DNA of 64,000 bases, from contig OX465281.1 of assembly GCA_949987705.1 (NCBI GenBank), positions 4,628,001-4,692,000 on the forward strand, written 5' to 3'. Position numbers and translations under genes: made by a program. The notes beneath the pieces are model-generated. The model saw nothing but the letters and a program-made list of their open reading frames with translations. It made no database searches and had not been told where the DNA came from. Below are positions 10,690 through 22,502 of the stretch, one piece after another. The stretch is from Thereva unica (Eukaryota > Arthropoda > Insecta > Diptera > Therevidae). Each line of letters starts with the position of its first letter. Positions within the stretch are counted from its first letter, which is position 1.

Positions 10690-12072
10690 AACTAATGTTC
10701 AGTGTCATTCCACAAAATTATGTAACATTTCGCTCAACGACATCATCAAACCAAAGATCCAAGATGAGCTCCTCTCCATCCTACCTACTTCGGCTTAGAA
10801 TACCTAGCTATGTGTTTAATGCCGACGTGGAAAAATGTATCGGCAGATACAAATTCACAAGGACGATCAAAGGTATCAGATCCTTTATTGGAGAGGCCAT
10901 CCAGAAGTTTCACAGTAACGTATGGCACCAAATCAGCACCCTACCTCGCCACGAGAACGCTGAAGGCATTGGAAGACTATTGAGTCAGTCCATACCCATG
11001 GGGAACGAATCCTTCGAAGAAGCATTTCTAAATAGACGAAGTGATAACTGGGTCAGACAACATAACAACAGCAATCCAGATGCAGTCTGGGCTAATTTTC
11101 CTGCTCACTGCAAACTTCTGTACAATCTCGAAAGCATGTAACAAAACGAAACGTACAAGGGTGGTCTGAAAAGTTTCTGACTTCAACGTGAAGATGGCAG
11201 CACTCGACTCACTCAAATAACAACTGCGCGTCCAAAATGGCTGAAACCTTGGTGAGTAGCTGTCAAAAGGTGCACAACTAAATTCATTAGCTTTTATTGA
11301 CGAGTGCTGCCATCTTCACGTTGAGGTCTGAACCTTTTCAGACCAACCCTTGTATATTCGTATAGCGCACCTATTCGATCCGCTCGACATTACTGCGCTA
11401 GTTGTTTCTGCAGCAAAAATTTACTATAAAGGCTGACTGGGATGAATCTCTACTATCTGCATTAGACCAGCAATGGACTATATTTATAAATATCCTCTCC
11501 AGGAACTAAAGGACTTGTTCTTTTCAAGACATGTCTTCGCATACAAGACCTTCTAAACAAATCCAGCTACATACTTTCGCTGACTCCTCGAAGATGGCCT
11601 ATGGGGTGCCATACACTTTCGAGCCATAATCAAAAAGTCATAGTGAGATTGCTCTGACCCAAATCTATGGTGGCTCCTTTGAAGAAGGTGACATTACCCA
11701 GGCTTGAACTATGTGTAGCGATGCTCGCACCAGACCTATGCCAAGACAGATCTAAACCTGAGCCAAACCTGATACCAAGGAGTTTTATTGGAGCGATTCA
11801 GAGATTGTGCTAGCCTCGTCTTGTGCTAGCTCGATTGTGCTGCGGTCTTCATTTTACCAAACCTTTGTCGCAAATAGAGTGGCGGCAATGCAACCTCTTA
11901 CCAACATTGATCAATGTAGAGTTCAAAGGATAACCCAGAGGACGGACATGCTCTAACGCGGCGTTTGCCCAAGCAAGTTCAAAGCATCAACGTTGTGATT
12001 TTACAGCCCATTCTTTCTGCACGGAGCACCCTCAGTACTGCCACTTTCCTACGTCCCAGTGACACATTGTGC
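10690..12072 (+). pseudogene. BEL/Pao LTR retrotransposon pol remnant
   Basis: The plus strand carries RT and RNase H pieces typical of BEL/Pao polyproteins in the correct order. IQDELLSIL, then LLRLRIPSYVFNADVEK, then MYRQIQI lie around 10755-10860 in changing frames and correspond to the RT block that reads D-ELLSILLRFR...ADVEKMYRQI in the family. Further right, HTFADSSKMAYGV (about 11570-11605) is the RNase H start, followed by LPRLELC near 11698 and the pair SDSEIVLAS and FVANRVAAMQPLT (about 11790-11915). Frameshifts and stops are frequent. A MITE interrupts the remnant at 11156-11352. The remnant ends where the family A element begins at 12074. No LTRs or PBS were found. Confidence 0.8.
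11156..11352. mobile_element. Tc1/mariner-type MITE, 197 bp
   Basis: Both ends begin CAAGGGT and continue TGGTCTGAAAAG, then CTTCAACGTGAAGATGGCAG or CCTCAACGTGAAGATGGCAG. The near-identical inverted repeats are about 50 bp long. TA dinucleotides flank both sides (11154-11155 and 11353-11354), as for Tc1/mariner insertions. The interior is under 100 bp, so it is non-autonomous. It lies inside the BEL/Pao remnant. Confidence 0.93.
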
Positions 12073-12079
12073 AGTACAA

Positions 12080-13796
12080 TTTTTTTTTTTTTTTTTTTTT
12101 TTTTTATGAAAAAACCAAGCTTAGGTGTAACCCTTTGTACTACAAGTCCGTCATGTCGTTCAGTTCATGGTGCAATGTCTAGTAGTAGCTTGGTTTGAAG
12201 AATAGAGGAGAATAGGAAAGGTTAGAGGGGGTCTGGAGGGTGTAGAAGAAAATGACGATGAACCTCACGTGTGAACTCTAAGATGTTGTACGAGTTCGGA
12301 AATACTGACTGCGGGAGATTATTCCACAGTCGAGTTGTTCTATTCATAAACGAACTTCTAAACCGTATTGTGCGTGAACGAGGGGGCTGTAGGGTATGGG
12401 GGTGAGCCGAGCGGGCTAGTCTTGTGTTGCGGGGAAAGTATTGCCGTGCAGGCAGGAGGTCCTGAATTTCGGTGGAACAGTCGCCATGGTAATAGCGATA
12501 AAGTAGGGAGAGGGCTGCTACATTCCTACGGTGGCTCAAGGTGTCTATGGAGGCGCGAAAGGGGCCATCACCAATGAGTTTGAGGGCACGATTTTGCACC
12601 TTGTCGAGACAAGCCAAGGTGGTTTTTGGGGCGCCTGCCCAGATATGTGAGTTGTATTCGAGGCGCGGCCGAATGTAGGATTTGTATATTGTAGCCAATG
12701 CGGCTGGCTGGAGGAGGAACTTGCATCTCTTGAGAAATCCAAGGCATTGGGAGGCTTGTTTGGCGATTTGGAATATGTGATCATTCCATCGCAGATGCTC
12801 CGTTAAAGTTACCCATAGAATGTTGAGAGTTGAGTCAGCCGTTAGACTCTCTCCATCCACCGAGACAGGAGAAAGGTCGGTACAATTTTTGTTGGAGATC
12901 AGACAGTGCTTCGTTTTTGTGGCATTGAATTCGACGCGGTTCATTTCGCCCCAATGAAGAATCGATTCGATATCCCGGTTGATCGAAGCCGACATCAGTT
13001 GACGGTGGTAAAGACAAGGTCTGGCACGTGCTTGTCTTATATTGTCGAAGGAGTAAGAGAAATTCAGAGTACCGTCGTCAGCGAAGCAGTGAAGTGGGTT
13101 GGAGGGGATTGAGAGCAGATCATTAATGAAGATTAGAAAAAGTGCGGGTGAGAGAATTGACCCCTGGGGAACTCCGGCCGAAATGGCGTGTGGGTTGGAT
13201 TCGACGCCATCCAATACTATCTTGATTGAACGGCCTGAAAGAAAGCTCTTAATCCAGTTCCTTAGAACTAAGTGTATACCAATAGCTTGGAGTTTATTCA
13301 ACAGAGCTGGGTGCCATACTCTGTCAAAAGCCTTTGATATATCTAGAGCAACTAGGCTAGACTCACCAAAGCTGTGAATGCTTTGGTTGATACGCTCGGT
13401 TAAACACACAAGCAGATCGCCAGTAGACCGTTTAGATCTGAAGCCGTATTGCCTGTCGTGTATAATTTGGTTGGATTCTAGATATTTCATCAGCTTTTTA
13501 TTGATTATTGTCTCCATGATTTTGGAGAGAACAGAAGTAATTGCTATTGAGCGGTAGTTTAAAGGGTCGCTGGCTTCACCTTTTTTGGGAATGGGCTGAA
13601 CATGAGCTAGTTTCCAAGAGTTGGGATAAACTCCGGAGAAGTATGACAGGGCGAAAAGTTTGCGCAGAGGTTTAGCCAAAGGTGAGGCACATTTTTTAAG
13701 TACCATAGGGGGGATTTTGTCGGGACCAGTGGATTTATTGGCGTCGAGTTCCTTGAGACACCTAAACACCTCGCGAGTCCTGAAGTGAACTCCGTC
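12080..13796 (-). mobile_element. Family A non-LTR retrotransposon, 5'-truncated, with open RT frame
   Basis: A minus-strand frame runs uninterrupted from 13796 to the stop at 12222, about 525 codons. It starts within the RT N-terminal region (VFRCLKELDANKSTGPDKIP) and holds YGFRSKRSTGDLL, VALDISKAFDRVWH with the first catalytic Asp, AGVPQGSILSPALFLIFIND, and CFADDGTLN, an FADD variant of the catalytic box. The thumb and C-terminal region follow (SYIRPRLEYNSHIWAGAPK, LDKVQNRALKLIG, SFMNRTTRLWNNLPQS). The endonuclease is missing because of 5' truncation. A 3'-UTR of about 140 bp ends in 26 T on the plus strand (12080-12105), i.e. a poly(A) tail. GTACAA at 12074-12079 and 13797-13802 is a plausible 6-bp target duplication. 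Clade is probably jockey/CR1/L2-like. Codons upstream of 13796 in the same frame belong to the neighbouring transposase remnant. Confidence 0.9.
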
Positions 13797-13802
13797 GTAC
13801 AA

Positions 13803-14580
13803 ATAAAGAAATAAGTGCTTTCCACCACCGTAGTGCATGATCTCCCAGCTTTGACCAAGGAAATCAATCATGGCAACCAGATTGAAGCGCATCTTGGCAT
13901 ACGTACTCCTCGTCATCGAAAGTTTAAAGGGAGCTTAGACTCATCATTTGCATCTCACAGCTGGAGAAGTTGTCAACGCCTTGCTCGCAACAAGAAAAAT
14001 TTGACTTCGAAATCATTAGTCTTCGCAAATCGTCCGAATCCACCAAGAATAGTAAGTTGCATGGACTGAACCCCTTCCTGGATTAGCATGGCCAGCCAGT
14101 TTAAGTCGCCAAAACGGGGGATCACAACGCCCGTAAATTGGAGTTTCAAAATCTCTGAGCTGCTAGTCCATCCTGGTGGAGCCAAATTTACAGCAGTAAC
14201 AGCCACTTTGAGGGGATGCAATGGCTCTTTGTGCATTTCATGTGGATTCTTCGTGCCCCAGAAATCTTGGGTTTGTAAATCGTGATGAGAGTAAGTTAAC
14301 CTCACTTGATGGTCAGCAAGCAGCAATTGGTGAACAGTTTGCACTTTTTAAGGAAACATCTTCAAGTCTTTCACCAAAATCCGAAGCAACGAATGCCTAC
14401 TGATGCCATATTGGTGCATCGTTGTCCCGTCGGTATTTATGCACTCTTTCTGACGTCCTTGACCACAGAAGCGATATTCTTGGTCCTACGATCGACACGA
14501 AGCCCGTCATTTCTGTGTATATTTTCTAAGATTTTTCTTATTCTTTTCCAAAGGCATTGCCGTCAGCACTTAGCCTATTA
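13803..14580 (-). pseudogene. mariner-like transposase remnant
   Basis: Minus-strand fragments in order resemble an IS630/Tc1/mariner transposase. HQYGISRHSLLRILVKDL is the end of the helix-turn-helix region. VQTVHQLLLADHQVR matches the linker usually read YK.QL.QEL..DH..R. FWGTKNPHEMHKEPLHPLKV follows the first catalytic Asp block. GVVIPRFGDLNW lies just before the third Asp block, which is lost. Several frameshifts and stops separate the pieces, so it is inactive. The family A element was inserted at its left edge. No terminal inverted repeats were located. Confidence 0.75.
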
Positions 14581-15593
14581 AATCACAGTCCCTGTACCTC
14601 AGATTTGTAGATCAGAGTGTTTGCACAGCTCAGTGATTTTCTGGACAGGCTTGTCTATTTGAAGTTGGAGAAGCAAGTGGATCCTGTTCCTCACTAATGT
14701 GGGACAGTGATAGAGACCATGGTAGGCAGACTCGTCGTTCTCAAGGTAAAGTATTAAAGTGATGTCTTTCTGAACCTCATCAGATAGAAATTCAGGAGAC
14801 AATACCCGGTAAATAAACCAACCAACATGCGTTCTATCGAAAATCGACATAAGATGAAATCGCTGGATGTTGGCCAGACCCAGGCGCTAAAATCTAGTAT
14901 TTGAACTGTTTCATCAACGTTCGATGGTAAATTCCCCTTCTGGAATCTAATAGAAGCTCCAATAATTGGATCTAAGCCCTTAAACACGGTTTCAATTCTC
15001 TGCCTTTAAATATCTATAGTCTTGGGACTCAAATCTTCTTCTTCTCCACAATCGGGATCCGGTCCTGGCCCCTCGCAACTGTTCGCTCCATCGATCACGA
15101 TTCTGAGCCGATGGCAGCCAGTTTGGCATCCATAAGCTCTGAACGTGCCGATCTACGCCATCCTTCTAGAGGAAGATCTATATCTTAGATAGACCTTACC
15201 GCCCAAATGGGGTTAAAATTCTATCCAGCCTATAAAGACCACGTTATATACTTGCCATATGACTTTAACTGCTGTTTAAAAGACAAGGTGCTTAAAGTTA
15301 TCACTCTGATGAGCCTGAAGCTTACATCACCCATTCTGTTATCCATTGTACCCCATGCGAGCCAACTCTGCCTTACAGTAGGGAAAATCCATGATAGCCT
15401 AACTTGTCATTACACCAAATGGGCCTTGAGATTCTTGCGGCCATGCTAATATATGTAGCATATACCCGCTGGAATAAATCGCCCAGATGACCATTAAAAC
15501 TCAGCTTTAGGGGAGCGCTTATGGCGTGATTTCTCAAAATCAAGATGGAGTGGTACCAACAAATTTACAAGGAAAATGAACCGTTAGTGGTAT
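14581..15593. other. Unassigned stretch
   Basis: Minus-strand frames at 14599-14850 and 14754-14987 translate to about 80 codons each, without any motif I recognise. They may be decayed mobile-element coding, but I cannot support this. Confidence 0.4.
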
Positions 15594-15599
15594 CTAGTT

Positions 15600-15965
15600 A
15601 GTGGTCTCCGTTTTTGTCCGCTTTCTTTTTGACAGTATTTCGCCCGAGAAGTCTTTCCTAAAGATCAAGCTAGTGGTAAGTTGGTCTGTGGTTGGGTTCG
15701 ACCATACCCTGAGGTGACAAATACAAGATGTTGCTGTAACCCTATACTTTCGAAATGCAGGCTCCAGATTTACTCGGTCAGGGCACTGAACGAGTCCAGA
15801 TGTTTGATGTAAGGGTTGCGGATAGCAGATGCAACCGCAAAACGTACGCAGCACATGCTCTGTTGGCCTCTGTTACCCTATTATTGGCGTCCTCTGAACC
15901 CCTGTTGTTATGACCAGCAAGCTGTATGTGAAGATTAAACTTACCATGGCTATATACAACCACAG
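15600..15965 (-). pseudogene. RTE-type retrotransposon C-terminal remnant
   Basis: The minus strand holds NNRVTEANRACAAYVLRLHL, which resembles the RTE thumb segment reading RRI.AANR.YF.L in the intact element at 27409-29694. Downstream is TTDQLTTSLIF, resembling the part just before FERK. Frames shift and no catalytic residues are present. The call rests on two short motifs in the right order. Confidence 0.5.
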
Positions 15966-16141
15966 AACCATTTCTTGGTTAAGACTTCATTTCTTGCTTG
16001 AACGATTATATAAAAGGAACAATGGAAGCAGGCAGCCAGATCCGCCGCCGATTACTTTTTATCCTAGATGACGTATGACATTAAGTTTATTGTGGAAACA
16101 GATGAACACGTAGGTGCAGATACTCTTTTTTTGCTTAAATT

Positions 16142-16365
16142 GGCCAGCGTATGCCCGTTTATAGAGCCTTTTACTTGGCAATTTAAATCTTTTGGTCAAG
16201 ATTAGCCGTAGTGAGGCCGTTTGCGTTCCCTTTAAAAATGGTTAAAAACTCTACGGCCATCATATGCCCCTTAAAAAGCCAAGCGGCCTGTGTTTGCCCG
16301 TTGTACGGTCATTTTTTATTTTTACTCGGGTGGTCTAAAATAGTAAAAATATCACTTTATTGTGT
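16142..16365 (+). repeat. Dispersed repeat R, copy 1
   Basis: About 225 bp aligns with 36026-36250 in the same orientation. Shared strings include TTTTGGTCAAG, TCTACGGCCATCATAT and AAGCGGCC. Both copies also carry an AGGCCGT...ACGGCC pair about 45 bp apart that could form a hairpin. No terminal repeats or poly(A) were found, so the class is unknown. Confidence 0.75.
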
Positions 16366-16399
16366 GTTAAAATTCATCAAGATCGATTATATTAGTTTG

Positions 16400-19295
16400 A
16401 AATATAAATTAAGGTTTCAATAATACTGGCTGGCTGGTGTAGCTGCTATAGAGATGGAAAAATGTTGTGGAACAAAACTTAATAAACTTAAATCTTATCG
16501 ACTGAGTTTTCAAAGTTTAAGATTTGAAATTGTGGACTAACCCCCTACAAATTTCGCGGTGAATATTACAACTTCTTTTATAACTTCAAAAACACACGGG
16601 TGTGCTCTAATCAAAGAAACTTATGTGCTACTGCAGCAAGTATACGCGACAAGACTAAGAAAAAACCACCCCTACACGCATTGAGAAAAGTAAATATTTG
16701 TTATCGCTGCAAGTTGGTCTGATATTGCTGAACCCGGCAAATACTCCGATTAACACCATTCGTACACGAGTGACACCCGCATAAGCACCAGATATAACGT
16801 GCTGAAAAAAAACTCGTATCACTATAAAAAGAAGAAAAAAAAAAGTAAGAGGGTTCACTACCACCGAACAAGACCCTTAAAGGACCAAGTCATAAAAAAA
16901 TATCATCTTACAAACAAGTTTTCAGCAGACTGTCTCACTCTCTCTGGAGTTTCCAGAAGAAGTTCCTTTCACGAAAAAGTCCGATGGATGCACATTCGCC
17001 AGAGTTGAGCCGGGTCTTATCGGGAATTGGCATTGGATTCGTTTCGTAATCTGCATAAAACTACTTTTAGAAACTGTTAGCCCATCAAGTGAACAACATC
17101 CACCCCCAAGAAAGCAGCAGATTCTGCAGAGTCGTGTGCTTTTATTTCGGTGTGCTTGTAGAGAGAATGTAATCGAATCTAGAAAGGGATTTTTTATCCC
17201 TTAAGAGGTTCCCAATCTGAATGAGAAACTGAAAACGGCATTCCACAACTTACGCAAAAGAAAAGTTCTCTCGCAATCAGAAACGACCGACGGCAATGGC
17301 ACGGCAATGGGGATGGGGGGATGGAACTGTGGGGCTGTGTGCTGGAGGAGCAGCGCGGATGTGAACACGGCGCGGCAAGGGCAAAGGGCCCGCACGTAAC
17401 ACAGAATCACGAGGACCCGCTGAAATGAAGAAATAAAAAAAAACGCTCAAAATAGCGAAATACTTTCAACAAACATTCAATTCGAGAAGTTTTCTGTTCA
17501 CTCAGCCAAATCGAAAGATCTCATTTCGATTGCTTAAATTCAATTTCACGAGCGGGGAGCGCCGGGCCCCGGGATGAAAGGATGGATTCTCAGAAAAAGG
17601 ACGAACATCTAGGAGGACATAATCGTTTACCATTTTCAATCAGATATACCACAGGACGACTATCTGCCACAATTCCAGACCCGGCAGACATTCCCGTGGA
17701 TCTGGAAATAACTCAACGTATGACTTGAACAATAAAAGTTGAATGAAAAAAAAAAAAAAAAGAAAACAGCAAATCCGAAATGGCCGGGAAAAAGTCGAGA
17801 AGATCCTAAACAAGGACATCATAAATTGCTTGTACCATTTCATTCCTCGAAATGACAGCACGCTCCTGAGCTCTTCTCTCTCCTCTCTCCTCACTCTCCC
17901 AAGTCCTGGGATTTGTCCCTTTTTTTCAAAAATTCGGCTCGCTTGCGTGTTGTTGGCTCGATACACACGGTATTACCGAAAATTTGTTTGCTATAAGTTG
18001 ACAAAAAAAAATATACACAGGATACTCCCAGGATACACAAGGATCCGCCCATGCCCCAACAAAAGAATCCCAGATCCATCTTCTATCTAACATAAAACAC
18101 ACAACTCCTGCGCTTTTTATTTAATTTGATTACATTAGCTAAAGTGAGGGCGAATTTATCGTCCTGTTTATCCTTGTGAGTCCTTTCAATTTGATAAGTT
18201 TGCCCCCACCTGCCCCACTCCCTCCACCCCACGTCATAAGGACGCGAAATTCAGCGTAGAGACGCTCTCTCAGACACTCGCGGAAGTCTTTATGGCCAAT
18301 TTGAGAATTTTCAATCGATGGCAGCGAAAAGTTTTTATGACAGATAAGTCCTGGCGAAAGCTAAAATCCTTTTTTTCCTTTCAGAACACATCAAGAAGCC
18401 TCCTGATTTATGTAGGGGGCTTCGACGGAAGCTGGATAAATATCTGTAGGCAGCCTCGTGTATTGAGGAAGGCGCGCACACACATATCCCGGCGTCGTCG
18501 TCGGTCGTATATATAATGGCATTTTGTTGCCGTTGCCCTGGAGATGGTGTGTGCCCCGCTCGTCGTTTCCTTTCTCGTCCTTTTCGTGTGCTCTCAGCGT
18601 GGAGCTGGCAAGTCAATAGGCTCCTTGCCAGCCGCCTCCTTCGGAACAAAAACTTTTCGTAGTCATTAAGGAATTTCAACACAAAGCAGCGATGATATTT
18701 GGGTTTTTCTTTCCTAATCCTCTTGTTTTCAAAATATCGACGTAAGCTGATGGAGTTTCGTTCAAGTAATTTTTCTCTGGATTATTTATCAGGACGTCGG
18801 AGGAGAAGCCTTAAAATCTCTCGCAACTTTCTTAAAGCCATTCAACGTCTTCGGAAGCCGGCTCCGTAGCGTGAATTTTGGAGCACTGTATTTTTAAGCC
18901 TTTTATGACATAATTGATTGGCGTTCTTGATGTGTTTTATGATGTTTATGAAACGCATTTGATGGGGGATTTAAGGGGATTTAATCTGCGAGTTGAAAGA
19001 TAGCCAGGAGTTTCATTTGGTTGCTGTATAGAAATTGGTTGTGCTGGCATAGAGTTTATGTCCACGATTTAGTTTTTATACGAGACGTTAAAGTAGAGAG
19101 AAAAGATTCAAGTTAGATCGCGTTAAGTAACGACAGTCTGGTTGCACCTCATACAACGTATTTTTAAGTCTACGCAAGCCACAACCAACAACCCCCATGA
19201 TCAGAACGATCAATAAGAATACTTTCCAGGTCATAGTTCAAACATCGGTTTACTGCGAACCACTACGCCCAGTTATCCTTAGCAGTGTTACGAGA
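16400..19295. other. Non-coding stretch, no gene seen
   Basis: It has an A/G-rich run near 16830-16850 and a poly(A) tract at 17745-17762, with no attached element visible. Pyrimidine-rich blocks lie near 17870-17900. Small frames overlap on both strands without domains. Confidence 0.5.
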
Positions 19296-19823
19296 AGTAG
19301 GGCTATGGGGGTTCCGGAGCAGTGACATCATCGGTTGTGGCCTTTGATGTGAGCTTTATCCGGGACAAAAACCTGTGAGGTAAGCTTTTTACGATGAGCT
19401 TTTGTGGTGCTCACCTGTGTAGAAACTAATTGAATTTTGCTGGGTAAAGATAGTGTTTTTTGAGTGGCTTTTCATTGCCACACAGTACAGACTGACCAGA
19501 TAGACTAGATATACCAGACCGCACAGACCAGACAGACCAGACAGACTAGACAGACTAGACAGACCAAACTAACGTACTTATCTAGATGTGCCCTTAAAGA
19601 ATTCGGTCTGAGTTAAATTAAAGCCCAAAGCCCTCAGTTGGACAGCTATACAAGTAGGAAACATGAAAGCCCAGCAGCCCACTCCAGCAAAGTTCAACTA
19701 GTTTAACACAGGCGGTGCTCACGCCAAAAGCTAACCACAAAACCTTCACCACACAGGTTATGGTCCCAAAAAAGGTCACACCCGAGCCCATAACTGATGA
19801 TGTTACTGGTCCAGTACCTTACT
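19296..19823. mobile_element. Foldback/MITE element, copy 1 (about 528 bp)
   Basis: The left arm (from CAGTGACATCATCGGTTGTG at 19320) and the right arm read on the opposite strand (CAGTAACATCATCAGTTATG) are inverted repeats. They extend inward through GGTGTGA- and CCTGTG-type segments for roughly 80-100 bp. The interior includes a CAGACCAGA repeat at 19488-19566. The 22503-22762 element has related arms. Exact outer ends and target duplication are uncertain. Confidence 0.75.
19488..19566. repeat. Microsatellite, units of CAGACCAGA / CAGACTAGA
   Basis: About eight imperfect 9-10-bp units lie inside the foldback element. Confidence 0.85.
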
Positions 19824-20884
19824 GATATTACCAAACGACGCAAAATGAATCCGCCTGAAGTAAGGACCTCCAGCGGTCAGAATATTCGGGTCCGATTGTC
19901 TGGGGATCTCTTCATCAAATTGGGGTGGGTGTCTCAATAAATGGTCCCAGACCGATGTATACAGCTTTCGATAATATGGGACTTAAACAAGGGCAACTTG
20001 ATACAAAGTTTCCAATACAATTCGATGCACGCTGATAGTCCTAGACTAATTGAGACTTAATCCTGGAGTATATTATGATTCTGGTTATTGTCTGAGCGTA
20101 AGAGAAAATGAAAATCCGCAAAAGCTCGTCCAGAATTTCTATAGCAGCATGCCAGTGTGGTGTTCACCGTTTCTCGAATGGCACTAGTTACTATATCAAG
20201 ATTGAACGCTCTCCTAAGCCTTATGATTTCACTTCGGATCATGGCATCCACACCTTCTTTTCTATTGGAGCCATCCTTGTACCATATGAGTCCACCTTAT
20301 TTGCTGTATATTAGAGAAATTAAAACCTATCTTGTATATCCTCGTCTGGAAGCCCAGTGCCCTGATTACCATTCATTCTAAGCCCCAGCGCAACGCTTAT
20401 GGCGGATCTATTTACTCAAAGATGGAGCCGCAATAAGATTAACAGTCTCCGAATAGTTTCTGTGATGGAAAGGACGGTCATTATATGAATCTTGCGTAAT
20501 TTTATATCAAAGCCCGATTCTATGCCACCACACTTAGGTTCCTTATGAGGGTGGCTTTATGATGGTGGGGTCTATTATATGCAAGGCTTTTTGGTTCACA
20601 TGTGGATCCGTGAGCTTTGTGCGTCGTGCTATTAGATTATCCATGTGATGTTTCAAAAGAAATTAGTAACTGTTGGTCTTGGTAGCTTAGAGTTTAGGGC
20701 GACCAACTACTACCGGTCTTTTCATTTACAGAAATCTGTGCCACAACTCTAAGCATAATAAGCGAGAAAGCCAACTAGTGTACAATACTCGAGACTAGTG
20801 TTCTGGCGAAGTAGTTCCAGATTGAAGCCGATGGAATAAAACAGCATGTTGACGTTATCAATCCTTTCATTCTTCAAACACTTA
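19824..20884. other. Unassigned stretch, possible RNase H scrap
   Basis: Near 20050-20300 the minus strand reads WYKDGSNRKEG followed by about 60 open codons. It is weakly like the first catalytic Asp block (TDGSK) of LOA-type RNase H domains found elsewhere in the window. The match is too short to call a pseudogene. Confidence 0.3.
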
Positions 20885-21118
20885 ACAGCTTTTATTCTCG
20901 AAAAGCTTAGAAGCTTTTTTTTGAAAGCTTAAAAGCTTTTTTGAAAGCTTCAAAGCTTTTATTTTCAGAAAGCTTCGAAGCTTTTATTTTCAGAAAGCTT
21001 CGAAGCTTTTATTTTCAAAAAGGTTAAAAGCTTTTACTTTAAAAAGCTTCAAAGCCTTTATTTCCGAAAAGCTTGAGAGCTTTTATTTTCGGGAAGCTTC
21101 AAACCTTCTATTTTTAAT
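20885..21118. repeat. Tandem array of AAGCTT palindromes, array 2
   Basis: About eight imperfect units of roughly 25-30 bp, of the type AAAGCTTCGAAGCTTTTATT plus a short spacer. Two palindromes, AAGCTT and TTCGAA, sit side by side in the best units. Unit length and spacer differ from the 5.7-kb array. Confidence 0.9.
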
Positions 21119-21204
21119 AAACTATATTAAAGTATAGAAATGCGCCTCTCTTTTGATCAAGTTTCTGCGCAAACTCTTGGCCCTATCATATTTTTCCTGA
21201 TAGA

Positions 21205-22195
21205 CTGCTTTCTTTATGGCCGTTCGATCAAGGTAGTATAAGATAGCGTCGAATCCAACCAACACTCCATCTCGGCCAGCGTTCCCCAAGGGTCGATTCC
21301 CTCACCTGCTCTATTTCTAATATTCATAAATGATCTGCTCTCAATCCCCTCCAACCCACTCAACAGTTTCGCCGATAACGGTACTCTGCGTTACTTTTAC
21401 GCCTTCGACAACGTTAGACAAGCAATTGCCAGACCTTGTCTCTTAGACCGTGAACTCATGTCTAGCGCTCTTTAAGCGGATATCAAACTCTCTCTTGACT
21501 GGGGCCGCAAGAATCGTGTTGAATTCAATGCAAAAAAACAAAGTACTCTCTTATCTCCACCAAAACCTGTACCGACCTTCCCTCTATCTCAGTGGGCGAA
21601 GATAGTCTAGCAGCTGACGCAGATATTAACATCCTGGCCTCTATTCAATGGAATAATCACATATTCCAAGTCGCCAAACAAACATATCAATGCCTCGGAT
21701 TCCTTAAGAAATGCAAGTTTCTCCTTCACCTAGCTGCCCTAGCTACAATCTACAAGTCTTACATTCGACCCCACCATAAATGCCCCTAAAACCACCTTGG
21801 CTTGGCTGGACAAGGTGCAAAATCGCAAACTTGTCAAACTCATTGGCGATACTATACTTTGCTTCTCCATCGACTCTTTAAGCCACCGAAGGAATGGAGC
21901 TGCGCTCGGCAAGTTTTTCCGCTATTACCACAGTGACTGGTCCACTGAAATCAAGAGCCTCCTACCTCAACGGCAACTTTTTTTTCCGCAACACAAGACC
22001 CACTCTCCCAACCCCCTCAATGCAGCCATCCCTATCGCGCACATTACGACATAGAAGTTCGTTTATAAATAGAACAAATTCGCTTGTGGAACTGTCTTCT
22101 GAGCCATATAACAACTCAGAGCTCAAACGCAAGGTACATCGGCATCTACCCATGCACCCTAATCTATATTTTCTCCGATATTCTTCGAATCCAGC
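21205..22195 (+). pseudogene. Family A non-LTR retrotransposon remnant
   Basis: Plus-strand pieces align with the intact family A RT from the FLSGRSIKIVL block to the C-terminus. They include a PALFLIFINDLLSIPSNPL match (21312-21370), a degenerate FADDGTL block at about 21370-21390, WNNHIFQVAKQTYQCLGFLK (about 21651-21710), LDKVQNR near 21806 and SFINRT near 22060-22080. Frameshifts and stops are scattered through it. It is 5'-truncated, and no poly(A) tail was found. Confidence 0.88.
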
Positions 22196-22502
22196 TGACT
22201 ACTATAGCCTACCTAGGGTAATATTGTAGGACTTAGTGGCAAATCCGAGACGACCGTTCTTGTACCATTTACCAGGATACGATTATAAAATGAGTTTGTA
22301 AGAGCTGCCTCTTTTTTCTTTTGAGCCAGTACAATGTCATATATGTCCTTCAAATGAGGCGAGGTCTTTAGTCTGACTTTCGTATAATCTATGTCAAAGT
22401 CCCACGATAGTTAAATCCAAGCGACATATCTAAATTCAAATTGCTGAGGGAGTTCAAACGGCCTGGCCCACAAATTTGAGGTATAGGATCAGTTGAAGAT
22501 TA

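Noticed and set aside
14599..14987. Two overlapping minus-strand frames as a host gene
   Set aside because: No motif recognised, neighbours are transposon remnants, and the frames are short.
20885..21118. Heat-shock element cluster (alternating GAA and TTC)
   Set aside because: GAA and TTC words occur but their spacing does not keep the regular 5-bp register over three or more units.
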